A stretch of 64,000 nucleotides of DNA from Anadara kagoshimensis (GCA_021292105.1 CM037869.1:186001-250000); one strand, 5' to 3'. Counted from the first letter of the stretch, positions 49,335 to 61,349 are shown. Notes: generated from the letters alone by a model not told the origin. Translations and numbers: made by a program.

Positions 49335-51591
49335 TTACAGTAACCTACATTATGTGTATGTATTGCCTAGTGTGTGTGTGGCCTACAGTATGTGTATATA
49401 TTGCCTAGTGTGTGTGTGGCCTACAGTATGTGTATGTATTGCCTAGTGTGTGTGTGGCCTACAGTATGTGCATGTATTGCCTAGTGTGTGTGTGGCCTAC
49501 AGTATGTGTATGTATTGCCTAGTGTGTGTGACCTACAGTATGTGTATGTATTGCCTAGTGTGTGTGTGTGGCCTACAGTATGTGTATGTATTGCCTAGTG
49601 TGTGTGTGGCCTAGAGTATGTGTATGTATTGCCTAGTGTGTGTGTGGCCTACAGTATGTGTATGTATTGCCTAGAGTGTGTGTGGCCTACAGTATGTGTA
49701 TGTATTGCCTAGTGTGTGTGTGTGACCTACAGTATGTGTATGTATTGCCTAGTGTGTGTGTGTGTGGCCTACAGTATGTGTATGTATTGCTTAGTGTGTG
49801 TGTGGCCTACAGTATGTGTATGTATTGCCTAGTGTGTGTGTGACCAACAGTATGTGTATGTATTGCCTAGTGTGTGTGTGGCCTACAGTATGTGTATGTA
49901 TTGCCTAGTGTGTGTGTGTGGCCTACAGTATGTGTATGTATTGCCTAGTGTGTATGTGGCCTACAGTATGTGTATGTATTGCCTAGTGTGTGTGTGACCT
50001 ACAGTATGCGTATGTATAACTTAGTGTGTGTGTGGCCTACAGTATGTGTATGTATTGCCTAGTGTGTGTGTGGCCTACAGTATGTGTATGTATTGCCTAG
50101 TGTGTGTGTGGCCTACAGTATATGTGTATGTATTGCCTAGTGTGTGTGTGGCCTACAGTATGTGTATGTATTGCCGTGTGTGTGTGGCCTGCAGTATGTG
50201 TATGTATTGCCTAGTGTGTGTGTGACCTACAGTATGTGTATGTATTGCCTAGTGTGTGTGTGACCTACAGTATGTGTATGTATTGCCTAGTGTGTGTGTG
50301 ACCTACAGTATGTGTATGTATTGCCTATGGTGTGTGTGACCTACAGTATGTGTATGTATTGCCTAGTGTGTGTGTGGCCTACAGTATGTGTATGTATTGC
50401 CTAGTGTGTGTGTGGCCTACAGTATGTGTATGTATTGCCTAGTGTGTGTGTGGCCTAGAGTATGTGTATGTATTGCCTAGTGTGTGTGTGGCCTACAGTA
50501 TGTGTATGTATTGCCTAGTGTGTGTGTGGCCTACAGTATATGTGTATGTATTGCCTAGTGTGTGTGTGGCCTACAGTATGTGTATGTATTGCCTAGTGTG
50601 TGTGTGACCTACAGTATGTGTATGTATTGCCTAGTGTGTGTGTGACCTACAGCATGTGTATGTATTGCCTAGTGTGTGTGTGACCTACAGTATGTGTATG
50701 TATTGCCTATGGTGTGTGTGACCTACAGTATGTGTATGTATTGCCTAGCCTAGTGTGTGTGGCCTACAGTATGTGTATGTATTGCCTAGTGTGTGTGTGG
50801 CCTACAGTATGTGTATGTATTGCCTAGTGTGTGTGTGGCCTACATTATGTGTATGTATTGCCTAGAGTGTGTGTGGCCTATAGTATGTGTATGTATTGCC
50901 GCGTGTGTGTGTGTGGCCTACAGTATGTGTATGTATTGCCTAGTGTGTGTGTGGCCTACAGTATGTGTATGTATTGCCTAGCGTGTGTGTGACCTACAGT
51001 ATGTGTATGTATTGCCAAGAGTGCGTGTAGCCTATAGTATGTGTATGTATTGCCTAGTGTGTGTGACCTACAGTATGTGTATGTATTGCCTAGTGTGTGT
51101 GTGGTCTACAGGATGTGTATGTATCGCCTAGTGTGTGTGTGGCCTATAGTATGTGTATGTATTGCCTAGTGTGTGTGTGGCCTACAGTATGTGTATGTAT
51201 TGCCTAGTGTGTGTGTGTGGCCTACAGTATGTGTATGTATTGCCGTGTGTGTGTGTGACCTACAGTATGTGTATGTATTGCCTAGTGGTGTGTGTGTCGT
51301 CTACAGTATGTGTATGTATCGCCTAGTGTGTGTGTGTGGCCTACAGTATGTGTATGTATTGCCTAGTGTGTGTATGACCTACAGTATGTGTATGTATTGC
51401 CTAGTGTGTGTGTGTGTGGTCTACAGTATGTGTATGTATCGCCTAGTGTGTGTGTGGCCTATAGTATGTGTATGTATTGCCTAGTGTGTGTGTGGCCTAC
51501 AGTATGTGTATGTATTGCCTAGTGTGTGTGTGGCCTACAGTATGTGTATGTATCGCCTAGTGTGTGTGGCCTATCGTATGTGTATGTATTG

Positions 51592-51645
<54 letters not shown>

Positions 51646-51789
51646 CCTACAGTATGTGTATGTATTGCCTAGTGTGTGTGTGACCTACAGTATGTGTATG
51701 TACATGTATTGTCTAGTGTGTGTGTGGCCTACAATATGTGTATGTATTGCCTAGTGTATGCGAGACCTACAGTATGTGTATATATTGTC

Positions 51790-51825
<36 letters not shown>

Positions 51826-51851
51826 TACAGTATGTGTATGTATTGCCTACG
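49335..51851. repeat. 38-bp GT-rich satellite array
   Basis: About 65 units of CCTACAGTATGTGTATGTAT then TGCCTAGTGTGTGTGTGG. Unit length varies through the number of GT steps at the end. Plus-strand frames of 60-103 codons (CGLQYVYVLPSV and similar) are translations of the repeat. Confidence 0.96.
51593..51644. repeat. (TG)n microsatellite, 52 bp
   Basis: Uninterrupted TG dinucleotide run grown from the GT tract of one 38-bp unit; a second run lies at about 51791-51822. Long TG runs can adopt Z-DNA. Confidence 0.95.
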
Positions 51852-52046
51852 GCACGTACTTATGAAAAAATGAGGAAAAAATTAGCTGCTTCTGTGTAGG
51901 ATCGATTGTATACTATTATTGAGTGGTAACATCTTTATACATGACTAAGAAGGGATAAACGACATTAAATGTTCATAAGAGACTGGTGTAACAGATGTTT
52001 TATCAAACGTGGTATAAATACTGTTAAAGTTGACATTTAAGATAGA

Positions 52047-52050
<4 letters not shown>

Positions 52051-52119
<69 letters not shown>
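52051..52119. repeat. (CT)n microsatellite, 69 bp
   Basis: Uninterrupted CT repeat in a spacer between two satellites; a polypurine/polypyrimidine tract. Confidence 0.97.
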
Positions 52120-52121
<2 letters not shown>

Positions 52122-52154
52122 GTTCGCAAAACAATCGATATTTAAAAATAAAAG

Positions 52155-54960
52155 TCACGGGGTCCTTCGGCAGAGACCTTGTGTCACGAAAGGCGTGAAA
52201 AAAGCTCTGTACAATGCCCTAAACGCACAGAGACCTTGTGTCACGAAAGGCGTGAAAAAAGTCCCTGCGCAATGCCCTACACGCACAGAGACCTTGTGTC
52301 ACGAAAGGCGTGAAAAAAGTCCCTGTACAATGCCCTACACGCACAGAGACCTTGTGTCACAAAAGGCGTGAAAAAAGTCCCTGCACAATTCCATACACGC
52401 ACAGAGACCTTGTGTCACGAAAGGCGTAAAAAAGTCCCTGTGCAATGCCCTAAACGCACAGAGACGTTGTGTCACGAAAGGCGTGAAAAAAGTCCCTGTA
52501 CAATGCCCTAAATGCACAGAGACCTTGTGTCACGAAAGGCGTAAAAAAGTCCCTGTACAATGCCCTAAACGCACATAAAGACCTTGTGTCACGAAACGCG
52601 TAAAAAAGTCCTTGTACAATGCCCTAAACGCACAGAGACCTTGTGTCACGAAACGCGTAAAAAAGTCCTTGTACAATGCCCTAAACGCACAGAGACCTTG
52701 TGTCACGAAACGCGTAAAAAAAGTCCCTGTACAATGCCCTAAACGCACAGAGACCTTGTGTCACGAAAGGCGTAAAAAGTCCCTGCACAATGCCCTAAAC
52801 GCACAGAGACCTTGTGTCACGATAGGCGTAAAATAAGTCCCTGCACAATGCCCTAAACGCACAGAGACCTTGTGTCACGAAAGGCGTGAAAAAAATCCCT
52901 GTACAATGCCCTAAACACACAGAGAACTTGTGCCACGAAAGGCGTGAAAAAAAGTCCCTGTACAATGCCCTAAACGCACAGACCTTGTGTCACGAAAGGC
53001 GTGAAAAAATCCCTGTACAATGCCCTAAACACACAGAGAACTTGTGCCACGAAAGGCGTGAAAAAAGTCCCTGTACAATGCCCTAAACGCACAGACCTTG
53101 TGTCACGAAAGGCGTGAAAAAAGTCCTTGTACAATGCCCTAAACACACAGACCTTGTGTCACGAGAGGCGTGAAAAAAGTCCTTGTACAATGCCCTAAAC
53201 GCACAGACCTTGTGTCACGAAAGGCGTGAAAAAATCCCTGTACAATGCCCTAAACACACAGAGACCTTGTATCACGAAAGGCGTAAAAAAGTCCTGTACA
53301 ATGCCCTAAACGCACAGACCTTTTGTCACGAAAGGCGTGAAAAAAATCCCTGTACAATGCCCTAAACGCACAGAGACCTTGTGTCACGAAAAGCGTAAAA
53401 AAATCCCTGTACAATGCTCTAAACGCACAGAGACCTTGTGTCACTAAAGGCGTAAAAAAACTCCCTGCACAATGCCCTACACGCACAGAGACCTTGTGTC
53501 ACGAAAGGCGTGAAAAAAGTCCTTGTACAATGCCCTAAACGCACAGACCTTGTGTCACAAAAGGCGTAAAAAAGTCCCTGCACAATGCCCTACACGCACA
53601 GAGACCTTGTGTCACGAAAGGCACGCACAGAGACCTTGTGTCACAAAAGGCGTAAAAAAGTCCTTGTACAATGCCCTAAACGCACAGAGACCTTGTGTCA
53701 CAAAAGGCGTAAAAAAAGTCCCTGCACAATGCCCTACACGCACAGAGTCCTTGTGTCACGAAAGGCGTGAAAAAAGTCCTTGTACAATGCCCTAAACGCA
53801 TAGAGACCTTGTGTCACAAAAGGCGTAAAAAAGTCCCTGCACAATGCCCTACACGCACAGAGACCTTGTGTCACGAAAGGCACTCACAGAGACCTTGTGT
53901 CACGAAAGGCGTAAAAAAAGTCCGTGCACAATGCCCTACACGCACAAAGACCTTGTGTCACAAAAGGCGTAAAAAAGTCCCTGCACAATGCCCTACACGC
54001 ACAGAGACCTTGTGTCACGAAAGGCACGCACAGAGACCTTGTGTCACAAAAGGCGTAAAAAAGTCCCTGTACAATGCCCTAAACGCACAGAGACCTTGTG
54101 TCACAAAAGGCGTAAAAAAGTCCCTGCACAATGCCCTACACGCACAGAGACCTTGTGTCACGAAAGGCACTCACAGAGACCTTGTGTCACAAAAGGCGTA
54201 AAAAAAGTCCCTGTACAATGCCCTAAACGCACAGAGACCTTGTGTCACAAAAGGCGTAAAAAAAGTCCCTGCACAATGCCCTACACGCATAGAGACCTTG
54301 TGTCACGAAAGGCACGCACAGAGACCTTGTGTCACAAAAGGCGTAAAAAAGTCCCTGCACAATGCCCTACACGCACAGAGACGTTGTGTCACGAAAGGCG
54401 TAAAAAAAGTCCCTGCACAATACGCTAAACGCACAGAGACCTTGTGTCACGAAACGCGTAAAAAAGTCCGTGTACAATGCCCTACACGCACAGAGACCTT
54501 GTGTCACGAAAGGCGTAAAAAAAGTCCCTGCACAATGCCCTACACGCACAGAGACCTTGTGTCACGAAAGGCGTAAAAAAAGTCCCTGCACAATACGCTT
54601 AACGCACAGAGACTTTGTGTCACGAAACGCGTAAAAAAGTTCCTGTACAATGCCCTACACGCACAGAGACCTTGTGTCACGAAAGGCGTAAAAAAAGTCC
54701 CTGCACAATGCCCTACACGCACAGAGACCTTGTGTCACGAAAGGCGTAAAAAAAGTCCCTGCACAATACGCTTAACGCACAGAGACCTTGTGTCACGAAA
54801 CGCGTAAAAAAGTTCCTGTACAATGCCCTAAACGCACAGAGACCATGTGTCACGATAGTCGTAAAAAAAGTCCCTGCACAATGCCCTAAATGCACTGCCA
54901 TGATGTCTTAATACATATTAGTGAAGTATTCTTGACTGGGATGTAGAACCTCTGTCAATC
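52155..54960 (+). repeat. 58-bp satellite derived from the interior of a SINE
   Basis: About 47 units of GAGACCTTGTGTCACGAAAG, GCGTGAAAAAAGTCCCTGTA and CAATGCCCTAAACGCACA. The left edge (AAAGTCACGGGGTCCTTCGG) and right edge (GCACTGCCATGATGTCTTAA, GTATTCTTGACTGGGATGTA) match the flanks of the same segment in the single-copy SINEs at 56440-56752 and 58590-58935 (AGAGACCTT to CATTGCCCTGAGTG). So one internal SINE segment has been amplified in place. A shortened unit (GAAAGGCACGCACAGAG) recurs at 53620-54320. Open frames on both strands are repeat artefacts. Confidence 0.9.
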
Positions 54961-55412
54961 AACTAATCAATCAGTCCGTCCGTCCGTCCGTCCGTCCTTC
55001 CGTCCGACAATCAATCAGTCTGTCCATTGGCCCGTCAATCAATCAATCAGTCCGTCCGTCGGCCCGTCAATCAACCAATCAATCAGTTAGTCCGTCGGCC
55101 CGTCAATTAATCAATCAGTCCGTCCGTCGGCCCGTCAATCAATCAATCAATCAATCAGTCCGTCCGTCGGCCCGTCAATCAACCAATCAATCAGTCCGTC
55201 CGTCGGCCCGTCAATCAATCAATCAATCAGTCCGTCCGTCGGCCCGTCAATCAATCAATCAATCAGTCCGTCCGTCGGCTCGTCAATCAATCAATCAATC
55301 AATCAATCAGTCCGTCCTCGGCCCGTCAATCAATCAATCAATCAGCCCGTCAGTAAATCAATCAATCAATCAATCCGTCTGTCAGTCCGACAATCAATCA
55401 ATCGGTTCGTCC

Positions 55413-55415
<3 letters not shown>
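54961..55415 (+). repeat. Expanded SINE tail array (TCAA/CCGT repeats)
   Basis: Repeats of TCAATCAATCAATCAG followed by TCCGTCCGTCGGCCCG, unit about 28-36 bp. It occupies the position of the short TCAATCAATCAATC tail of the intact SINE at 56440-56752, so the tail has grown and gained a CCGT-rich block. Confidence 0.9.
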
Positions 55416-55443
<28 letters not shown>

Positions 55444-55532
55444 GAAAAACATAGTGTAGGTAATTTTTAGAGAAACCAAATTAAAAAAAAATTAAAAATC
55501 AGTTAAGTTAAAAAAGTAATAGTGCTTTTTTT

Positions 55533-55570
<38 letters not shown>
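55416..55570. repeat. Two poly(T) runs (28 and 36 bp) with an A-rich middle
   Basis: T runs at 55416-55443 and 55535-55570, separated by about 90 bp rich in AAAAATTAAAAATC. On the minus strand these would be poly(A) tails of short retroposed fragments; they are also candidate nucleosome-poor DNA just upstream of the gene at 55742. Confidence 0.85.
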
Positions 55571-55572
<2 letters not shown>

Positions 55573-55741
55573 TGTCTTCATTCCAATTGTTCATATAAGT
55601 TCAATACATGTATTACATATCCAGTTCTAAAGTGGGTACGTTGAAGAAAAACTGAGTGCTCCGATCAAGGAAGCATGTACAGAGGAAAGAGGAAGTAAGA
55701 GGAGGGATTTACAAAACAACAACAACAATAACAAAAACAGC

Positions 55742-56391
55742 ATGGATGAACCGACAAGCTCGACGTCAACTGGACATGTGTTTTCTGACAATTTGACGCC
55801 AACTACGCCGCATGACGAATTAAACACGGAGGAAAATAATCAAGCTCCCTACCGTGAAGGCCGTAAAAGAAAACATTCAGATTGTTCTGGTCAGTCTCGC
55901 GTGAATACTGTCACCAGTGGTTCAGAAAGTGTGCATGTGATTTCTAGTGGTGATGTTGAATCGGTTTCAGAAAATACTCGAATTCAAGAGTTGACATCGA
56001 ATTGGGCAGAAGGAACTCTCAATACACTGAATATAAAATCTAAATTAAATTCCCTGATACCAGCAAACAAAATGATTTCTACTTATCTGCCCCCGTCTAA
56101 TCTGTTGACTTATATTTGGGGTATACCTGTTGAATTATCAAATTTTGTAGAAAATCTGGTACAAGAATGTATTGAAATGATAAATATAGATAGTACACCA
56201 TTCAAACACATAGACATTGATGATATATCAGACCTAAGGAGTTCTTCTGTATACAGACTGATGTATGACTCGCCACCATCTGTAGCAGGACTGTCTAACC
56301 AGGCTAACTTAAGAAAACTAGATGTATGGAGACCAAGGGGAGAGAATCAAAGAAATAATGGTGACCATGTAAAATATTGGATCTATCAAAG
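55742..56391 (+). CDS. Exon 1 of the unknown 388-residue protein
   Basis: The ATG at 55742 has A at -3 and G at +4, a strong context, preceded by an A/C-rich leader (CAACAACAACAATAAC). It codes about 216 residues. Residues 1-80 are Ser/Thr/Asn-rich with GRKRKHSD as a possible nuclear localisation patch (about 38-45). From about residue 85 it looks globular: SNWAEGTLNTLNIKSKL, STYLPPSNLLTYIWGIP and LVQECIEMINIDS. The exon ends after two bases of a codon at AG|GTAAGA; reading on would reach a stop within one codon. Nothing in it identifies a function. Confidence 0.75.
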
Positions 56392-56439
56392 GTAAGAAAG
56401 TGGGTATGCATTTTAGTTGTGGCATGCTAAAGAATCCTC

Positions 56440-56880
56440 CCCGAGCATGGTAGCACATGCTATGGAAGCTTATTTGGTAGAATGTCCGCTTTGTATGTGG
56501 GAGGTTGTGGGTTGAAACCCTGACCAAGTGTGACCAAGACTAGAAAAAGGGTAGTCCTGGTGTTGTGTGCAGGGTTCTTCAGAATAACCTTAAAGCCAAT
56601 GCCCTGTGGCATGTTAAAGATACCTCCCTGCAAATTGCCCTGAGTGCACTGCAAATGTTAAAATTTCTACCACTTCACCTGCAGCTGGCAATGTCTTGAT
56701 ATAAGTGAAATATTCCCTGTACTGGGATGGGAAACCACTTCAATCAATCAATCTATGCAGTGCCCTGAGTGCACTGAAAAGGAAAAATCTGTCACTTTAC
56801 CTATAGCTGGTGAAGTCTTGATATACCGATAAGTGAAATATTCTTGATTTTGACATATAAACCTGTTCATTTAATCTGCA
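56440..56880 (+). mobile_element. tRNA-derived SINE with a partial second copy, in intron 1
   Basis: The tRNA-like head has TTTGGTAGAATGTCCG (A-box-like) and GGTTGTGGGTTGAAACCC (B-box-like). The body contains AATTGCCCTGAGTGCACTGC and ATGTCTTGATATAAGTGAAA, with a TCAATCAATCAATC tail near 56752. A second copy of the 3' half follows directly (GCAGTGCCCTGAGTGCACTG to about 56880). It serves as reference for the amplified copy at 52155-55415. Confidence 0.7.
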
Positions 56881-58405
56881 TTGATTATAATTCCTCATAA
56901 CTTATGATAATCATTGGTGGAGAATCTGAGTTTAACTGTTGCCAGTTCCTTACACAGCTCTATCACTACAAAAGCTCTGGTCTGCAGACAGCAGATGAAT
57001 TAGCCCCATGCTTTCCCTTAAAGTCACGATTGTGATCATACACACCGGTAATATATACCCAGGTATTTAAAATTGTAAAAAAAATTAACAAACACAATAA
57101 CACAGAATCAGATATAATACTCCTACCATTTAATAATTATCGATATAGGCACACAATCAGTTTGTCTATCCTCCACCCTACAAGATATTCAACCCCCACA
57201 CTAATACACTGAGACACAGGGGTCAGTCATTGAGAGACAAAAACGAATAAAACTTCTTGCATATTTGCATTTCATAAGTTCATAGGAGCCAATAATCCAT
57301 CATCATACAAAGATATGAAATTTGATAGTACTGAACACGTCTATCAACTGAAAAAGGCATATTCTAGTAAGCTGAATTAGAAAGAGGTTTTTTTCAGACC
57401 AGAGAGAAATCAGAATCGTGAAAAGCTGTTTTCATATTCTATGTACACTCTCAGATATTTATACAACACCTTATAACAATGTGTTCCATTCAAGAAGAAG
57501 AGGACCCACTCACAGAGGACTTGTTTACAGATTTGTTTCAAACATTTTGTTCAATGTTTGGACTTTTTTCATTGTAGGTAGTATATTATCTATTCAGTGT
57601 TGTCCAACATTTAAAACATTTTTACATTTTAATTCACAAACTCCCTCAGAATTACTGTTCAAATTTAATTTTTGGAAATGTGTTTTTCATAGAACCTTAT
57701 AAAAAGTAATCAAACTTGACTTCTTCCTTGAAGTCATGGAATTCAGTTTTCATCTGAAAAGTTGAGGAATTTGTGAAATGTCATGGAAAGGTGATTGAAT
57801 TTGAAATACTTTATAAAAAAAAAACCTCTCTATTAGTCAGAACATCCCGTTATAACACAAATTCAGGGGAGAATTTGGTCTGATAATTATTACAATTGAA
57901 AGAACCAGTTAGCTCAAATGTGCCATATTACCTAATGTGAAAAGTCAAAACAAGGACCCTGGTATCAGAAGAATTATTTTGTTTGCATGATCAGTGATAG
58001 TCATTGTTCTATTATGGTAATTTGTCTCGGAAAATAGTGAAAATGTCTTGAGAAAATATTAAATGTTGACTGGCCCTGGGTGTATGGATCACATTTCTGT
58101 TTTGTACAATTGAAGGGGTTATGTCCCATTGTGAACACATAGGGAATCAGAGTAGTGGAAATCAGAAACCTTCTTGTTAACAAGTACCAGTGCTAGACTT
58201 CAGTATTTCATATACCGGTATAGCATCCATATTGTATGTAGTTTAAAATCTGTACAAATCTTGACTAGAATTTAAACTAAAAGTCATGTTGACTTGATTT
58301 GTAGTCACTAGACTCTCTAGAATAATGTCTATGTATATCATCTCTGTCTTAGATTAAAATATATTTCAAGAATTTTGGTATTAAATCTTTTATTATTTAT
58401 GACAG

Positions 58406-58541
58406 TAAAGAGAGGAATGGGAAGACATTGAAAATTGGACAAACACTAGTCAAAGCTATACCAGATGTTATTTTTCCAAATTTTAAAGAGTCTAATGAGA
58501 ACAGTATAAGTAAAAACAGGAATATCTTAGCAGTATGTAAG
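58406..58541 (+). CDS. Exon 2 of the unknown 388-residue protein
   Basis: The acceptor TTTATGACAG restores the split Ser codon and the exon reads KERNGKTLKIGQTLVKAIPD, then VIFPNFKES, to ILAVCK and the donor AAG|GTAAGA. It is 136 nt, in phase with both neighbours. It is rich in Lys and Asn. Confidence 0.75.
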
Positions 58542-58589
58542 GTAAGAAGGGTGTGACACTGTAAAATAGTCTTAGTCTCTCTCTGTTAC

Positions 58590-58935
58590 CACATAGTAGC
58601 TCAACCTGGTATAGTACTGGCTTGGTATGTGGGAGGCTGTTGGTTCCAACAACAACAAGGTCTTAACATGACTTGAAAATAGGTAGTGATTATTCTTCCG
58701 CCAAGCACTTGGAATTTAAAATTTTATGAAAGTCACAAGGTCCTTTGGAAGAGACCTTAAAAACCAGTGTCCCATATCATGGCAAGTTATAGAATCCTCC
58801 TTGCACATTGCCCTGAGTGTACTGCAAAGGTTCAAATTTCTGTAACTTCACCTCATGCACCTAGAGCTGGTGACGTCTCGATATTAATGAAACATTCTTG
58901 ACGGGGGCATAAAACCCCATTCAATTAATATCTCT
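58590..58935 (+). mobile_element. tRNA-derived SINE in intron 2
   Basis: Same family: a head with TGTGGGAGGCTGTTGGTTCC, a body with AAAGTCACAAGGTCCTTTGG, AGAGACCTT and CACATTGCCCTGAGTGTACT, and an end with GAAACATTCTTGACGGGGGC then CATTCAATTAATA. It is followed by a CT/GT microsatellite (58928-58967). Confidence 0.7.
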
Positions 58936-59572
58936 CTCTCTCTGTCTCTCTCTCAGTGTGTGTGTGTTAATTAACATATTATTAAACTTCTGTTTTGAAA
59001 AATGGACATATGTTATGGACTTGTCAGTAGGTTTCTGGAGGAACAGTTGTATTCCAAGCAATAGACAATGTCATCTCCTATAGGAACTTTTGAAATTAAG
59101 TATAAAGCTTCATGATCTTCTGCAATATTGCATGTAATTTCAATTTTTGATCTTACACAATAACTTTCTTAAACTAGTATACCCTTGAAAACTTAGTTTG
59201 AATCTTTAAATAATATATATCTGTGTATGGATGTATGCTGTAAAACCATTGCTGCTGCTGCTGATGATAATGATGATAACGATGTTAATGATGATGTTTT
59301 AGCTGCTTTTGAACCTGTCAGCTATTTAATTAAGTTATCAGGTCAAGCATGTTGTAAAAACTTGTAAAAGCACTTGCATAACTTGAAATTATGACTTCAA
59401 ACTTTGAATAGTGATTTACAGTTATAAATATGTATATACTTGTTGCTAGTACTATAACTGATTACTAGAGAATTGTAGGTGATGGAGGAGAAATGGTGAT
59501 GGTTAAATAATTAATAGTCATGTTTATAATTTTGTTGTTTTTAACTTGGTTTTTCTTGATTTTGTATTGAAG

Positions 59573-59749
59573 GTAGAAAACGAATTTGAAGAAACGCCGA
59601 AGCATGAATCTGTAAAAAGGGGAAAAACTATCCATGTAACAAGACACCTGACTGATGAACTACTAGGACAAAATGGAGGAGATTTGTTAGTTTATTTATC
59701 ACAGTTACAGAGGGAGTCTTTGTTAGGAATAGTTGTACAAAAAACAAAT
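59573..59749 (+). CDS. Exon 3 of the unknown 388-residue protein
   Basis: The acceptor is TATTGAAG. It is 177 nt, phase 0 on both sides, reading VENEFEETPKHESVKRGKTI, then HVTRHLTDELLGQNGGDLLV, to IVVQKTN and the donor AAT|GTAAGT. An earlier upstream reading frame exists but is intronic. Confidence 0.75.
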
Positions 59750-59793
59750 GTAAGTCTATGATTATGTTCACATGTCAGAGACCAATAGCATTC

Positions 59794-60612
59794 AAAAACA
59801 AACATACCAATCCATGTCCAAATCACAACCCCAAAACAAACATACAAATCCATGTCCAAATCACAACCCCAAAACAAAGTAAAAACAAACATACAAATCC
59901 ATGTCCAAATCACAACCCCAAAACAAAGTAAAAACAGACATACCAATCGATGTCCAAATCACAATCCCAAAACAAAGTAAAAACAAACATACCAATCCAT
60001 GTCCAAATCACAACCCCAAAACAAAGTAAAAACAAACATACCGATCCTTGTCCAAATCACAATCCCAAAGCAAAGTAAAAACAAACATACCAATTCATGT
60101 CCAAATCACAATCCCAAAGCAAAGTAAAAACAAACATACCAATCCATGCCCAAATCACAACCCCAAAGCAAAGTAAAAACAAACATACCAATCCATGTCC
60201 AAATCACAATCCCAAAACAAAGTAAAAACAAACATACCAATCCATGTCCAAATCACAATGCCAAAGCAAATGAAACAAACGTACCAATCCATGTCCAAAT
60301 CACAATCCCAAAGCAAAGTAAAAACAAACATACCAATCTATGTCCAAATCACAATCCCAAAGCAAAGTAAAAACAAACATACCAATCCATGTCCAAATCA
60401 CAATCCCAAAGCAAAGTAAAAACAAACATACCAATCCATGTCCAAATCACAATGCCAAAGCAAAGTAAAACCAAACATACCAATCCATGTCCAAATCACA
60501 ATCCCAAAGCAAAGTAAAAACAAACATACCAATCCATGTCCAAATCACAACCCCAAAGCAAAGTAAAAACAAACATACCAATCAATGTCAAAATCTCATT
60601 CCTAAAGTAAAA
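59794..60612. repeat. 49-bp satellite, array H (about 17 units) in intron 3
   Basis: Units with AAACATACCAATCCATGTCC, AAATCACAATCCCAAAGC and AAAGTAAA, starting 45 bp past the exon 3 donor. It is followed by a decayed linker (AAAAACTTTAAAACTATTG) with no recognisable module B. Confidence 0.95.
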
Positions 60613-60636
60613 ACTTTAAAACTATTGAAATAGGAC

Positions 60637-60925
60637 TTGTATTGCATCTACATTCAGACTTGATTTAATGAAACTTGATACAAATGTAAAGCAACATGCA
60701 AGGATGTGTCATTAACAAGGTTAGGTCAAAGTCCAAGGTCACAAGGTCAAATCTTAGAATTTTTTGAAAGTCTTTTCTGTATCTCCTACATTTCAACATG
60801 AATTTTACAAAACCCAGTATAAATATAAATCAACATGTGTGGATGTGTTCTGACAGTGGTTAGTTAGATCAAAGCTCAAGGTCATATCTTAAAACTTTTT
60901 GTATGTATTTTGTATCTGCTCTTTA
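60637..60925. repeat. Tandem pair of about 143-bp repeats with AGGTCA motifs
   Basis: Two diverged copies. Each contains an AAATCAACATG or AAAGCAACATG segment, GGATGTGT, and a GTCAAAGTCCAAGGTCACAA or ATCAAAGCTCAAGGTCAT segment. AGGTCA half-sites are nuclear-receptor-like but common in such dispersed repeats; no regulatory role is claimed. Confidence 0.6.
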
Positions 60926-61079
60926 TCTTACGGTGTCACAGAACTTGCACACATGTTAACCAATTATGATTCCATGTATGAGAAAGGTAAAACTGTGTGC
61001 ATGACCGAGCTGCCAACTAACCCACAGCCCATGATGTGCCATGAAACATGTTTAGTCTTAATTTTCTTTTCTTATATAG

Positions 61080-61283
61080 GTGACATTTTCTCATATGAAG
61101 TGTACAGAGAATCAGATACAGAAGATCCAACAGAGACATAACACAGAACCATTGGACATTACTTACAGCAGAACATATAACATTCTTAAAAAAGAGGACA
61201 GGAAAGTTTTGATGCGAGCTTTTCTTACATTAAGTGTTATTCAGACTACTCCAGTTAGTGTTTTCCCTCCCAACTCTCAGTGA
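61080..61283 (+). CDS. Exon 4 (terminal) of the unknown 388-residue protein
   Basis: The acceptor TTCTTATATAG sits after a good pyrimidine tract. The exon reads VTFSHMKCTENQIQKIQQRH, then ILKKEDRKVLMRAFLTLS, to VFPPNSQ and TGA at 61281-61283. Confidence 0.75.
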   Translation: MTFSHMKCTENQIQKIQQRHNTEPLDITYSRTYNILKKEDRKVLMRAFLTLSVIQTTPVSVFPPNSQ

Positions 61284-61349
61284 AAGTGAGGGGTATTACA
61301 TCTGTCCGTCTTTCCATCTCAGTTTTATACATATCAATTCTCTAAAACT

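Larger units (their letters stand above)
55742..61283 (+). other. Four-exon gene, 388-residue protein of unknown function (gene span)
   Basis: Exons 55742-56391, 58406-58541, 59573-59749 and 61080-61283 join in phase (1167 nt including stop). All junctions are GT/AG: AG|GTAAGA, GACAG|TAAAG, AAG|GTAAGA, TTGAAG|GTAGAA, AAT|GTAAGT and TATATAG|GTGACA. Introns 1 and 2 carry SINEs; intron 3 carries a 49-bp satellite array. No signal peptide or membrane segment is visible. The first third is polar and low in complexity with a basic KRKH patch; the rest looks folded. I do not recognise the family. There is an AATAAA at 61593-61598, inside a SINE-like repeat. Confidence 0.78.

Noticed and set aside
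49640-51873. Cysteine-rich plus-strand frames resembling small secreted peptides
   Set aside because: Translation of TGTGTG-rich 38-bp units; cysteines come from TGT codons in the microsatellite.
1107-54900. CRISPR-like appearance of evenly spaced repeats
   Set aside because: The arrays are direct tandem repeats without unique spacers, in a genome with introns and LINEs.
52030-54901. Frames of 60-146 codons on both strands in the 58-bp array
   Set aside because: Repeat artefacts of a SINE-derived satellite.
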